Origin: Minisyncoccota bacterium
Lineage (GTDB): Bacteria; Patescibacteriota; Minisyncoccia; Phycocordibacterales; UBA5272
Assembly (NCBI GenBank): GCA_022843645.1
Contig: JALHNF010000012.1
Location: forward strand, 1 to 14,738
Length of the DNA stretch: 14,738 nucleotides
Direction of reading: 5' to 3'
Shown here: positions 6,519-13,335 of the stretch, piece by piece
Layout of the letters: each line of letters begins with the position of its first letter
How positions within the stretch are numbered: position 1 is the first letter of the stretch
The notes under the pieces: model-generated
Databases searched by the model: none
The model's input: the letters and a program-made list of their open reading frames with translations, nothing else
What the model was told of the DNA's origin: nothing
Translations under genes and position numbers: made by a program

Positions 6519-7418
6519 TTATTTCTTAATGTAAACTCGTAATTTTGCGCTTCGTGATCGTGGATTTTCTTTTTGCTCTTGTGCGCTTGGAGAAACTGGC
6601 TTTTTTGTTTTTACTTCCCACATATCCTTTTTATCTTTAAAGAAGTTTTTGACAATTCTGTCTTCAACACTATGAAACGTGATGAATCCAACTCGTGTGC
6701 CACTCTTACTAACTTCTTCCAGAGAAGAGAGGAGGTCGTTGAGTGCCCCCACTTCATCATTGACAGCCATACGTATTGCCTGGAACGTCTTTGTCGCGGG
6801 ATGAATTTTCTTTCGTCGGTACGCAACCGGTACCGCGTGATACACAATTTCAGCAAGCTCTCTTGTGGTCTTGATTGGCTTTATTTCTCTAGCCTCAACA
6901 ATATGCCGCGCAATACGTCCTGCGTATGATTCGTCGCTGAAAGCCCGCAGAATGTCTTCTAGTGTCTCTTGCGACCACTCATTGACAACCGTATACGCTG
7001 TAACAAGTGCGTCTTCCCGAGACGAGAGCGTCATGCGAAGCGGCTCATCCTGCTGAAATGTAAACCCCCTCCCTGAAACATCAAGCTCCTGCGAGCTGAG
7101 GCCAAGATCGGCGAGCAACATATCGAGAGTTGCAACACCTTTCCCTTTAAGGACCGATAAGATGAAACGGAAGTTTGTCTCACAAAGAATCACCTTCGGA
7201 AGATTGTGTCCTAGCTCTTTTCGCAAAAATTCTTCTCCCTCGAGAAGTGCCTGATGGTCCAGATCAAAGCCGATCAATGTCCCTTGTGTACCTATTTTCT
7301 TTGCAATTTCCACACTGTGCCCCGCACGATTAAACGTACAATCAAGTACAGTGTTACCCGGTTGTGGGTCAAGCAAATCTATTGTTTCCTGTAAAAGAAC
7401 TGGTATGTGTCCCTGCAT
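6519..7418 (-). CDS. rsmH: 16S rRNA (cytosine-1402-N4)-methyltransferase RsmH
   Basis: RsmH (MraW) uses S-adenosylmethionine to methylate N4 of C1402 in 16S rRNA and is classically the second gene of the dcw cluster. The 299-residue protein contains HIPVLLQE (4-11), the SAM-binding loop LDCTFNRAGHS (25-35), LLADLGLSSQELD (101-113), RGFTFQQDEPLRM (117-129), the HPATKTFQAIRMAVNDE segment (206-222), FHSVEDRIVK (248-257) and the end motif NPRSRSAKLRV (285-295). The SAM loop departs from the common GxGGHS form, with N and A in place of two glycines. Length is close to the family norm. It starts 3 bp after the mraZ stop codon, so the two genes are surely cotranscribed. Confidence 0.95.
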   Translation of the reverse strand: MQGHIPVLLQETIDLLDPQPGNTVLDCTFNRAGHSVEIAKKIGTQGTLIGFDLDHQALLEGEEFLRKELGHNLPKVILCETNFRFILSVLKGKGVATLDMLLADLGLSSQELDVSGRGFTFQQDEPLRMTLSSREDALVTAYTVVNEWSQETLEDILRAFSDESYAGRIARHIVEAREIKPIKTTRELAEIVYHAVPVAYRRKKIHPATKTFQAIRMAVNDEVGALNDLLSSLEEVSKSGTRVGFITFHSVEDRIVKNFFKDKKDMWEVKTKKPVSPSAQEQKENPRSRSAKLRVYIKK

Positions 7419-7421
7419 ACC

Positions 7422-7856
7422 TTACAAAAGCCCCACTTCTCCAAGCTTTTCAGCAAGACTATCAGCCTCTTTTGAAACAGCTTTTACATACGTACTCCAT
7501 CGTGTCTCATCCCAAATTTCAACACGATTTTGAACACCTGTTAGCACCACTTTTTCTTTTAACTGTGCAAAGTCTTTTAAAAAGTCAGGTACTAATATTC
7601 TTCCCGCGCTATCAATTTCTACTTCTTCTGCACCTCCGAGTAGAAATCGATTAAAACTTCGAGTGCTTGCATTACCGAAACCTAAGTTTCCAAGTTTTGA
7701 TGCAATACTCTGCCACTCTTTAACACTGTACACAAAAATACAATTATCAAGACCGTTTGTGAGTACTACTTTTTTTCCAAGTTCTTTTCTAAACTTCGCT
7801 GGAAGCGAAATTCTTTTTTTTGGATCTAAAGTGTGTACGTGCTGGCCAATTAACAT
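7422..7856 (-). CDS. mraZ: Transcriptional regulator MraZ
   Basis: MraZ is an AbrB/SpoVT-fold DNA-binding protein that controls the dcw cluster, usually including its own gene. Starting at the ATG at 7856 gives 144 residues, the usual family length, and the conserved start MLIGQHVHTLD. Both half-repeats are clear: LDPKKRISLPAKFR (10-23) and IDSAGRILVPDFL (81-93). The open frame continues upstream to an ATG at 7922, but that extension would begin inside the operator and before the predicted transcription start, so I rejected it. No strong Shine-Dalgarno sequence precedes 7856. It heads the block mraZ-rsmH-ftsL-ftsI-murF. Three tandem MraZ-type boxes around its promoter point to autoregulation. 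Confidence 0.95.
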   Translation of the reverse strand: MLIGQHVHTLDPKKRISLPAKFRKELGKKVVLTNGLDNCIFVYSVKEWQSIASKLGNLGFGNASTRSFNRFLLGGAEEVEIDSAGRILVPDFLKDFAQLKEKVVLTGVQNRVEIWDETRWSTYVKAVSKEADSLAEKLGEVGLL

Positions 7857-7882
7857 TGTATTTTCGGGTGGAAATGAAACAT

Positions 7883-7922
7883 GCCACTTCATCCCACTTA
7901 ATGACATTATATACCACTTCAT
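7883..7922 (-). promoter_or_regulatory. MraZ operator: 10-bp phased boxes around the -10 box
   Basis: On the minus strand the 40 bp read as four consecutive 10-mers: ATGAAGTGGT (7913-7922), ATATAATGTC (7903-7912), ATTAAGTGGG (7893-7902) and ATGAAGTGGC (7883-7892). Three of four share AT(G/T)AAGTGG in exact 10-bp phase. The deviating slot holds the -10 box TATAAT. Tandem GTG-core boxes at about 10-bp spacing upstream of mraZ are the known MraZ target type in several bacteria, so this is very likely the autoregulatory operator. Confidence 0.8.
7906..7911 (-). promoter_or_regulatory. mraZ -10 box
   Basis: A perfect TATAAT lies on the minus strand in the second slot of the box array, giving a start point near 7899 and a leader of about 43 nt before the ATG at 7856. 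No good -35 box is found 16-18 bp upstream, which fits a promoter whose activity depends on a regulator. Confidence 0.6.
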
Positions 7923-7950
7923 GAAACATTACTACCACCACGTTCCACAG

Positions 7951-7959
7951 TTATCCACA
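7951..7959 (+). other. Consensus DnaA box
   Basis: TTATCCACA is an exact match to the classical DnaA box. It lies about 40 bp upstream of the mraZ -10 box, next to the T-tract of the preceding terminator. A single box may be chance, since a 9-mer has roughly a one in ten chance of occurring in this window on either strand. No cluster of boxes or A/T-rich unwinding region is seen, so this is not an origin. Confidence 0.35.
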
Positions 7960-7992
7960 AAAAAGAACCCCGTTCAAAGCTTTGAACGGGGG
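7959..7992 (-). terminator. Intrinsic terminator of the MaoC-like gene
   Basis: ccccgttcaaag (7968-7979) pairs perfectly with ctttgaacgggg (7980-7991); on the minus strand the stem is followed by TTCTTTTTTG. It lies about 32 bp after the stop of the MaoC-like gene and separates it from the mraZ promoter, so the mraZ block is an independent transcription unit. Confidence 0.88.
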
Positions 7993-8023
7993 TTAAAATC
8001 ACTGACTGAACAACAAAACTGTC

Positions 8024-8470
8024 TCACGGAAATGTAAGTCGTACGCTCCCAACAACGCAGATCTTACTGAGCCCATTGACGGACGTAGTGATACGGAAAT
8101 TAAATACCACCTGGTTTCTTTTGCCAGGGATGAGCTCTCGAACCTCAAGCTCAAATTCATGAGGTACCCCGTGGTACACCCAACGCCTGAAATCCGTCTC
8201 TCCTAAAACCTTACCGACAACCCCGGGTACAAAAAGTTCATTTCCGCAGGCCCTCGATACTTCAGCAATTAAGTGAGCACCGTGTACCACAGTTCCGCCT
8301 GGAATACCATGCCTCTTAGCAAACTCGGGATCAGTATGAATAGGATTGTTATCTCCTGAAACTTGGCAGAAAAGACGGGTCTGTTCGAGAGTGAAACTTA
8401 CGCTCCAAACGAACCGCTGTAAAAGTTCAAGTTGATGAAACGAAAGTGCCTCTTCGACGGCTTCACACAT
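8024..8470 (-). CDS. MaoC-like hot-dog hydratase
   Basis: The 148-residue protein matches MaoC/R-hydratase-type hot-dog enzymes, which hydrate enoyl-thioesters. The hydratase motif is clear: SGDNNPIHTDPEFAKRHG (38-55) supplies the Asp40/His45 catalytic pair, followed by GGTVVHGAHL (58-67). Length fits a single hot-dog domain. I chose the ATG at 8470 because ggagag lies 7 nt upstream and the promoter start point near 8497 falls downstream of the longer frame's start at 8515. The gene has its own promoter and terminator between lysS and mraZ. No other fatty-acid or polyketide gene is nearby, and members of this phylum usually lack fatty-acid synthesis, so the substrate is unknown. Confidence 0.85.
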   Translation of the reverse strand: MCEAVEEALSFHQLELLQRFVWSVSFTLEQTRLFCQVSGDNNPIHTDPEFAKRHGIPGGTVVHGAHLIAEVSRACGNELFVPGVVGKVLGETDFRRWVYHGVPHEFELEVRELIPGKRNQVVFNFRITTSVNGLSKICVVGSVRLTFP

Positions 8471-8503
8471 TGTCGCTCTCCGTGAGCGTTCAGGAAGAAT
8501 TGC

Positions 8504-8532
8504 ATTATACCACAAGCCGTGCTATATGGCTA
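8504..8532 (-). promoter_or_regulatory. Promoter of the MaoC-like gene
   Basis: A perfect TATAAT (8504-8509) on the minus strand is preceded by TGG, giving an extended -10 element, and by TAGCCA (8527-8532; four of six -35 bases) at 17 bp. The -35 box overlaps the lysS stop codon. The start point near 8497 leaves about 27 nt of leader with a good ribosome binding site. Confidence 0.7.
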
Positions 8533-10005
8533 GAGCTGATCTTTCGGCCTCATGAGGGGAAATAGCTGCGCCTCACGAATAGGAACATCGAGCAAAAAGC
8601 TGAAAAGTCGCTCCGAGACACCAAACCCAAATGTAGGTGGCATGCCATACTCAAGCGCTTCCACATATTCCCAGTCTGCCATTTGGGCTTCCTCGTCTCC
8701 CGCATCACGCATTGCTTGCTGCTCTTCAAAGCGTCCACGCTGGTCGATAGGGTCATTGAGCTCACTAAAGCCTTTACCCATTTCACTTCCGGCAAGAATA
8801 ACCTGAAAACGCTCCACGATCTTTGGGTTACGAGGAGATCTCTTTGCAAGCGGCTCAAGGTACACCGGTACACCGATCAAAAAGCCAGGACCCCCAAGAG
8901 ACTTTCGTATCACTTTCCACAAGAGGTCTACTCCACGAGCACGATTGAGCTCACGAGGATCAAAAACCACGTGCGCCTCTTGTAGTTTCCCTGCGAGAAG
9001 CTCATTTGAAAGATTTTCATCAAGGGGATCCACGCCGAATCGCTCTTTAATGAGTCCGCAAAAATCATACATCTGCCAGTCGGCTTCAAAATCAACATCA
9101 AACCCACGGATATGAAATGTTGTCGTACCAAATACCTCTTTCGCGATTTTTCGATACAACTCTTTTGTCATCTCCATACCAACATGATAGTCAGCGTATG
9201 CCATGTAGTACTCGAGCTGCGTGTAGTCTTGCGCATGCTCGTTTGACATTCCTTCATTACGGAAAATTCTTCCTATTTCAAATGTTCTTGGAAACCCTGC
9301 AACCATGAGCCTTTTTTGCCATAATTCTCCAGCCGAAATACGCAAAAACACTTCGATATCAAGCGCATTATGATGGGTAGCAAACGGGCGAGCATCCGCA
9401 CCGCCTGTGGTATTTTCAAGAACAGGAGTTTCTACTTCAATAAATCCTTTTTCAAGTAAGTACTGACGAATCACATTCCAAAACTTTGATCTTTTAACAA
9501 AACGATCATGAAGATCGTGGTCCATTAAAATATCGAGGTATCTCTTTCTGAAGCGCTCATCTTGGTCTACCAGTCCATGCCACTTATCAGGAAGTGCGAG
9601 GAGTGATTTGGAGGCAAGCGTAAAGTTGGTTGCCTGCATGCTTTGCTCTCCACGTTGTGTCACAAAAAACGTTCCTTTAAAAGAAACAAAATCTCCAATG
9701 TCTATCACATCTGTAAACTCAGTGAGTTTTTCTTCGCCTATAGCGTCTTTCTTGAGAACCACCTGAAATGAAGCCGTGCCATCGTATAAAACAACAAAAA
9801 GAATGGCTCCCTGACCACGAATTGCCATGATTCTCCCTGCAATACTCTTTTCTTCTTGGTTTTTTTCTAATACTTCAAATGAAGATTTCACCTCAGCGCA
9901 CGTTATGTCTCTTGCAACAGTGCTTGGATATGGGTTTTGAGCGCGCGACTCTAGTTTCTTTATTTTTTCGATACGAATCGCTCGAATTTCATCTTGTGAT
10001 GCCAT
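8530..10005 (-). CDS. lysS: Lysyl-tRNA synthetase, class II
   Basis: LysRS charges tRNA-Lys. The 491-residue protein has an N-terminal OB-fold anticodon-binding domain (about 50-135) and a class II catalytic core. Motif 1 lies around GFIEVETPVLENTTGGADARPF (187-208). Motif 2 is FEIGRIFRNEGMSNEH (242-257). Motif 3 is FGFGVSERLFSFLLDVPIRE (459-478), which keeps the arginine (R466) but reads VSER where most bacterial LysRS have GIDR. I chose the ATG at 10005; the frame can extend three codons to a GTG at 10014. No Shine-Dalgarno sequence is present. A terminator lies just upstream, so lysS needs its own promoter; TACAGT (10013-10018) is a weak -10 candidate that would give a nearly leaderless message. 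Confidence 0.95.
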   Translation of the reverse strand: MASQDEIRAIRIEKIKKLESRAQNPYPSTVARDITCAEVKSSFEVLEKNQEEKSIAGRIMAIRGQGAILFVVLYDGTASFQVVLKKDAIGEEKLTEFTDVIDIGDFVSFKGTFFVTQRGEQSMQATNFTLASKSLLALPDKWHGLVDQDERFRKRYLDILMDHDLHDRFVKRSKFWNVIRQYLLEKGFIEVETPVLENTTGGADARPFATHHNALDIEVFLRISAGELWQKRLMVAGFPRTFEIGRIFRNEGMSNEHAQDYTQLEYYMAYADYHVGMEMTKELYRKIAKEVFGTTTFHIRGFDVDFEADWQMYDFCGLIKERFGVDPLDENLSNELLAGKLQEAHVVFDPRELNRARGVDLLWKVIRKSLGGPGFLIGVPVYLEPLAKRSPRNPKIVERFQVILAGSEMGKGFSELNDPIDQRGRFEEQQAMRDAGDEEAQMADWEYVEALEYGMPPTFGFGVSERLFSFLLDVPIREAQLFPLMRPKDQL

Positions 10006-10020
10006 GCTATACACTGTAAC

Positions 10021-10045
10021 AAAAAAAGTGGTCTTTCACCACTTT
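10021..10045 (-). terminator. Intrinsic terminator after greA
   Basis: On the minus strand aaagtggt pairs with accacttt (10038-10045 and 10025-10032) around a 5-nt loop and runs into seven T residues. It lies 43 bp after the greA stop and immediately before lysS. The plus strand also shows a T-rich tail, so it may act in both directions. Confidence 0.8.
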
Positions 10046-10088
10046 GTTTTTACATCTTACAGAGGAAGCAAACAAGGACAAAAGAGCC

Positions 10089-10547
10089 CTACTCTATTGA
10101 AGCTATCTTGTATTCAACAATCCCTTTGGGTGTTGTGATCGAAACTGTATCACCCTCTTTTTTCCCCATAAGCGCCTGACCTATTGGCGAGTGAAATGAA
10201 ATCTTACCCGAAGCAGTGTCTGCTTCTTCGCCGCCAACAATCGTAAACGTTCGTTTTGTTTTGTCTGACTTTTTATGGAGCTCAACTGTCGAACCAACAG
10301 ATACTGCATCAGTTGAGTGCTTGGTAACGATTTTTGCGGTTTTTAAGATATGTTCGAGTTTTGAGATTCTGTCTTCAAGTTTTGCTTGATCTTCTCGAGC
10401 CTGCGCGTATTCAGCATTCTCAGAGAGATCGCCGAGTGACTTGGCGTACACAAGCGAATCAGTGATCTGCTTTCTGCCTTTTGTCTTTAAAGTTTCAAGC
10501 TCCTCTTCTAGCTCTTTAAATTTCTCTTTTGTGAGTATTTCTACCAT
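10089..10547 (-). CDS. greA: Transcript cleavage factor GreA
   Basis: GreA inserts its coiled coil into the RNA polymerase secondary channel and stimulates cleavage of backtracked transcripts. The 152-residue length is typical. The N-terminal coiled coil (about 1-72) has the tip motif GDLSENAEYAQAREDQ (39-54), with the acidic residues needed for cleavage. The C-terminal FKBP-like domain carries IVGGEEADTASGKISFHSPI (103-122) and ALMGKKEGDTV (124-134). The ATG at 10547 lies only 1-2 nt after the predicted transcription start, so the message appears leaderless. It follows mrdA by 91 bp and is closed by a terminator. Confidence 0.95.
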   Translation of the reverse strand: MVEILTKEKFKELEEELETLKTKGRKQITDSLVYAKSLGDLSENAEYAQAREDQAKLEDRISKLEHILKTAKIVTKHSTDAVSVGSTVELHKKSDKTKRTFTIVGGEEADTASGKISFHSPIGQALMGKKEGDTVSITTPKGIVEYKIASIE

Positions 10548-10555
10548 GGCAAGCC

Positions 10556-10584
10556 AGTATACCTTAAATATATCGTTTTGCCAA
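10556..10584 (-). promoter_or_regulatory. greA promoter, leaderless type
   Basis: TTGGCA (10579-10584) and TATACT (10556-10561) on the minus strand each match five of six consensus bases and are exactly 17 bp apart. The start point near 10549 leaves only one or two bases before the ATG at 10547, and there is no Shine-Dalgarno sequence. This is the best supported leaderless promoter in the window. Confidence 0.7.
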
Positions 10585-10638
10585 TAATTGCTTATATAAC
10601 AAGGATTCTGTGTGTCGTTGATTCTACAAACCGCCTTT

Positions 10639-12408
10639 TTACAAAGGTGTCACCCCCTCCTCAATGCCCGATTGAAATTGATTGCCTAGATCCTCTTCTG
10701 ACTCAAATACCTCCGCTCTTTCCATACCCGCATATTGAGGCCTATGTTCAGCAATCCATTTCAAGATGTCTCGTGTTGTTTTGCCTGCTCCGTACGATGT
10801 ATCAACTGGCCCATTTTCGAGTACCACAACAAACGCATACTGTGGATCTTTGTACGGGAAATATCCCGTCATCCATGAGTGCACTCTTCCCTTGCGAACA
10901 CCTATTTCAGCTGTTCCAGATTTTGCCGCAACTGGAAACCCTGCCTGTTGAAGAACAGGTGACGAGCCAGACAGCACGGTTTGTCTCATCCCCTCCCGTA
11001 TTACCTGAAGATCTGCAGTTGAGACTTGATATCCCGTCTCTTCTTTACCTACGCGCGGAACCACTGTTTGAACAAGGTGTGGCACCACGAGCCTTCCACC
11101 ATTTGCAATACTCGCAACAGAACGAGCAAGTTGTATTGGTGTCACTTGAAAACCGTACTGCCCTATTGAGGTGTGATAGGTATTACCAAGGCGCCACTCT
11201 TCGTTGAATGTTTTTATCTTCCACTCAGGAGTCGGAATGAGGCCTTTTGTTTCTCCTGGCAAGTCGATACCCGTTGTATCAGCAAACCCAAATGTCTTTA
11301 GGTATTGATCTATTTTAGCAATTCCTAAACCTTTTTGATCAGCATATCCGCCTCCAACAGCATAAAAGTACACGTCCGATGATACTGCGATTGCTTCACG
11401 CATGTCTGTATACCCGTGGACTTTCCAGTCTCTAAAAATAGTGTCTGGTCCGCCATATGGATTTTTTATTGTGATGAGTCCTTTACTTTCTATTTCTTTG
11501 TATGGACTAATGATTCCTTCTTGGAGAGCAGCGAGAGCAACAAACGGTTTTATAGTTGAGCCAGGGGAGTATAGGCCGGATGTTGCTCGATTTAAAAAAG
11601 GTTTTGCATCATCTTTTTGTGCTTCAGCAAGCTTTTGTGTTCCGTCTTCTTCATTAAGGGCATATATAGGAAATGAAGGGGCGCTTACGAGAGCCAAAAC
11701 CTCTCCGGTATATACATCAATAATTACTGCCGCTCCACCCTTGAACCCACCTTCACGTAATGCATTTCGCAACACTTTATAACTCGCATCTTGAAGCTCG
11801 CCATCGATAGTAAGTGTCAGATTCACACCGTCACGAGGTTCTTCTGTAATATATGTGTCTGTTGCTTCGCCAAGAGCATTCACTTGAATAATTTTTTGTC
11901 CATTGACCCCAGAGAGCACGTCATTATATTTCTTTTCAAGGCCGTCGAGCCCAACGTATTCTGTTTGCCAATAGTTCCCCGATCTATCTTTTTTAGGATA
12001 GCTCACAAAACCAAGGACGGGCGCCATACCGTCAAATGATGCGTACGTGCGCTTTGCGATTTCAGTGTCAGTGGTCGTGCCAACATTACGAACAAGCGCG
12101 ATGCCGTTCCTGTCGTACAAAACTCCACGTAATCCAAAAAGTGGCGAAGCTACGAGTCTGTTGTCTTCTGATTTTGCTGCAAATACTTCTCCCTGCATGA
12201 CTTGCAAAGAAAAAGCTTTCGCAAGCGCAAGAGAAATAAACAAAAAAACAACAACACCGACCAAGACAATAGCTCTTGAAGATACTGGTATTTCCATGCG
12301 GTCTTCAAAGGTATCTTGCCTTACTTGCAGTCCATTACGAGCATCAAGAAATATCTCATCTGGGGATATTTCTTGTGAAAACTTTTTTTTCTTAAAAAGA
12401 CGAAACAT
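10639..12408 (-). CDS. mrdA: Elongation transpeptidase PBP2 (class B penicillin-binding protein)
   Basis: PBP2 cross-links peptidoglycan during cell elongation together with RodA and MreBCD. Starting at the ATG at 12408 gives 589 residues. The order is a cytoplasmic tail rich in K and acidic residues (1-44), a membrane anchor (about 45-67), a pedestal with RGVLYDRNG (94-102), and the transpeptidase domain. The three active-site motifs are S284-T-I-K287, S343-S-D345 (the SxD variant is usual for PBP2) and K496-S-G-T499. The frame stays open to 12510, but that extension overlaps the small membrane gene upstream in another frame. The ATG at 12408 lies 4 bp after that gene's stop, preceded by a weak aagag. 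An acidic tail of about 40 residues ends the protein. No rodA is adjacent. Confidence 0.93.
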   Translation of the reverse strand: MFRLFKKKKFSQEISPDEIFLDARNGLQVRQDTFEDRMEIPVSSRAIVLVGVVVFLFISLALAKAFSLQVMQGEVFAAKSEDNRLVASPLFGLRGVLYDRNGIALVRNVGTTTDTEIAKRTYASFDGMAPVLGFVSYPKKDRSGNYWQTEYVGLDGLEKKYNDVLSGVNGQKIIQVNALGEATDTYITEEPRDGVNLTLTIDGELQDASYKVLRNALREGGFKGGAAVIIDVYTGEVLALVSAPSFPIYALNEEDGTQKLAEAQKDDAKPFLNRATSGLYSPGSTIKPFVALAALQEGIISPYKEIESKGLITIKNPYGGPDTIFRDWKVHGYTDMREAIAVSSDVYFYAVGGGYADQKGLGIAKIDQYLKTFGFADTTGIDLPGETKGLIPTPEWKIKTFNEEWRLGNTYHTSIGQYGFQVTPIQLARSVASIANGGRLVVPHLVQTVVPRVGKEETGYQVSTADLQVIREGMRQTVLSGSSPVLQQAGFPVAAKSGTAEIGVRKGRVHSWMTGYFPYKDPQYAFVVVLENGPVDTSYGAGKTTRDILKWIAEHRPQYAGMERAEVFESEEDLGNQFQSGIEEGVTPL

Positions 12409-12412
12409 ACTC

Positions 12413-12553
12413 TTATATTCGGGTATACAAAGTAAGGAACCTGTACAACAAGAAAGAAAAGGCAACAATAGCAAGTGCCCTTGGAAAACCATGCCCAAAC
12501 CAAATATCAAATATTAGTGCGAGAAAGGCAAGGATAATGAAGAGGAGTTTCAT
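12413..12553 (-). CDS. 46-residue two-helix membrane protein in the mreD position
   Basis: The reading frame starts at an ATG whose last bases overlap the mreC stop codon as ATGA (12550-12553) and ends with TAA 4 bp before the mrdA start. The 46-residue product is almost entirely hydrophobic. It has two membrane segments (about 3-19 and 25-42) joined by a short GHGFPR turn, and ends YTRI. The position mreC-X-mrdA is that of mreD, whose normal product has about 160 residues and five to six helices. It could be a minimal MreD-like partner of MreC/PBP2, a degenerate remnant, or a different small membrane protein. The tight coupling on both sides argues that it is translated. The function is inferred from position only. 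Confidence 0.72.
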   Translation of the reverse strand: MKLLFIILAFLALIFDIWFGHGFPRALAIVAFSFLLYRFLTLYTRI

Positions 12554-13335
12554 AATGGCAAAGAAAGAGCTACTCGATCTATCATCTGAGGGTGCACGGG
12601 AATCTGAACGATTATTTCTTTGAAACGCTCGCCTTCGTTATTATTTATCTTTTTCACAGTACCTATAACAAATCGTGGATCCTGGTCATACAAGACCACG
12701 TCCCCAAGCGAAACGATCATCTCATGTGGTACCTCGCTCGCGTACAAACCAGAATCAACGCCCTGTAACGCAATGACTGCCCCCGATGTACTCATGCGCC
12801 CTTTCACAGTCTCACCTCCCCATAATGCATTCACAAGCGAAGTTCTAGTATCTACAGTACCGACCACACCAAGCAAAATTGCACCCGGGCCACTAACAAG
12901 CATGTACGGAGCAACCTGATGAGATACACCTCGATCAATGCGGAAGGTCTGGTAAAAGACTGAATCAATAAAACCGATTCTTCTTGCAAAAATAACGGTC
13001 TCGCTCTCAAGACGCACACCGAGATCTTTGTGCGCAGACGCAGCATCCTCTGCAACGGTGAGCTCAAGATATTTCAAGCGCTCATTTTCTAAAGCAAGCT
13101 CAAGCTCTTTGTTTTTTGCATACAGGGCACTGTTGGATCGAATATAAAGCGAAAAAGCATCTTTTGTTTCACTAAAAGATCGAAATACGGATGAAGAAAA
13201 GAACCCTGTATACTCGAGAACCGGTTTAAGGAGAGTGCCTAGTGGCTTCCACAAGAGCACGCAGGCAGCACACACCACCAGAAAAATAAGTGCTTTTTTG
13301 TATTTTTTACTAGAATCTCGGCGAGATATCATCAT
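12550..13335 (-). CDS. mreC: Rod shape-determining protein MreC
   Basis: MreC links the MreB cytoskeleton to PBP2 outside the membrane and activates it. The 261-residue protein has a basic N-terminal tail (KYKK), a membrane helix (about 14-30), a coiled coil (about 68-105) and a C-terminal beta domain (about 110-261). The beta domain includes GPGAILLGVVGTVDTRTSLV (149-168) and the late MreC motif GDVVLYDQDPRFVIGTVKKI (211-230). I chose the ATG at 13335, with a second ATG next to it at 13332. This overlaps the mreB end by 26 bp; a longer frame to 13374 would overlap more and has no support. The stop overlaps the next gene's ATG, indicating translational coupling. Confidence 0.92.
   Translation of the reverse strand: MMISRRDSSKKYKKALIFLVVCAACVLLWKPLGTLLKPVLEYTGFFSSSVFRSFSETKDAFSLYIRSNSALYAKNKELELALENERLKYLELTVAEDAASAHKDLGVRLESETVIFARRIGFIDSVFYQTFRIDRGVSHQVAPYMLVSGPGAILLGVVGTVDTRTSLVNALWGGETVKGRMSTSGAVIALQGVDSGLYASEVPHEMIVSLGDVVLYDQDPRFVIGTVKKINNNEGERFKEIIVQIPVHPQMIDRVALSLPL

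Noticed and set aside
7857..7922. N-terminal extension of MraZ to the ATG at 7922
   Set aside because: It would start inside the operator and upstream of the predicted transcription start, and the family begins at MLIGQ.
7923..7992. Replication origin near the DnaA box
   Set aside because: There is one consensus box only, no A/T-rich unwinding region and no dnaA or dnaN nearby.
10578..11207. 209-residue plus-strand frame
   Set aside because: It lies antisense to the C-terminal half of mrdA, whose motifs are intact.
12409..12510. N-terminal extension of PBP2 to 12510
   Set aside because: The extension overlaps the coupled 46-residue membrane gene in another frame; the ATG at 12408 gives a normal PBP2 start with a cytoplasmic tail and anchor.
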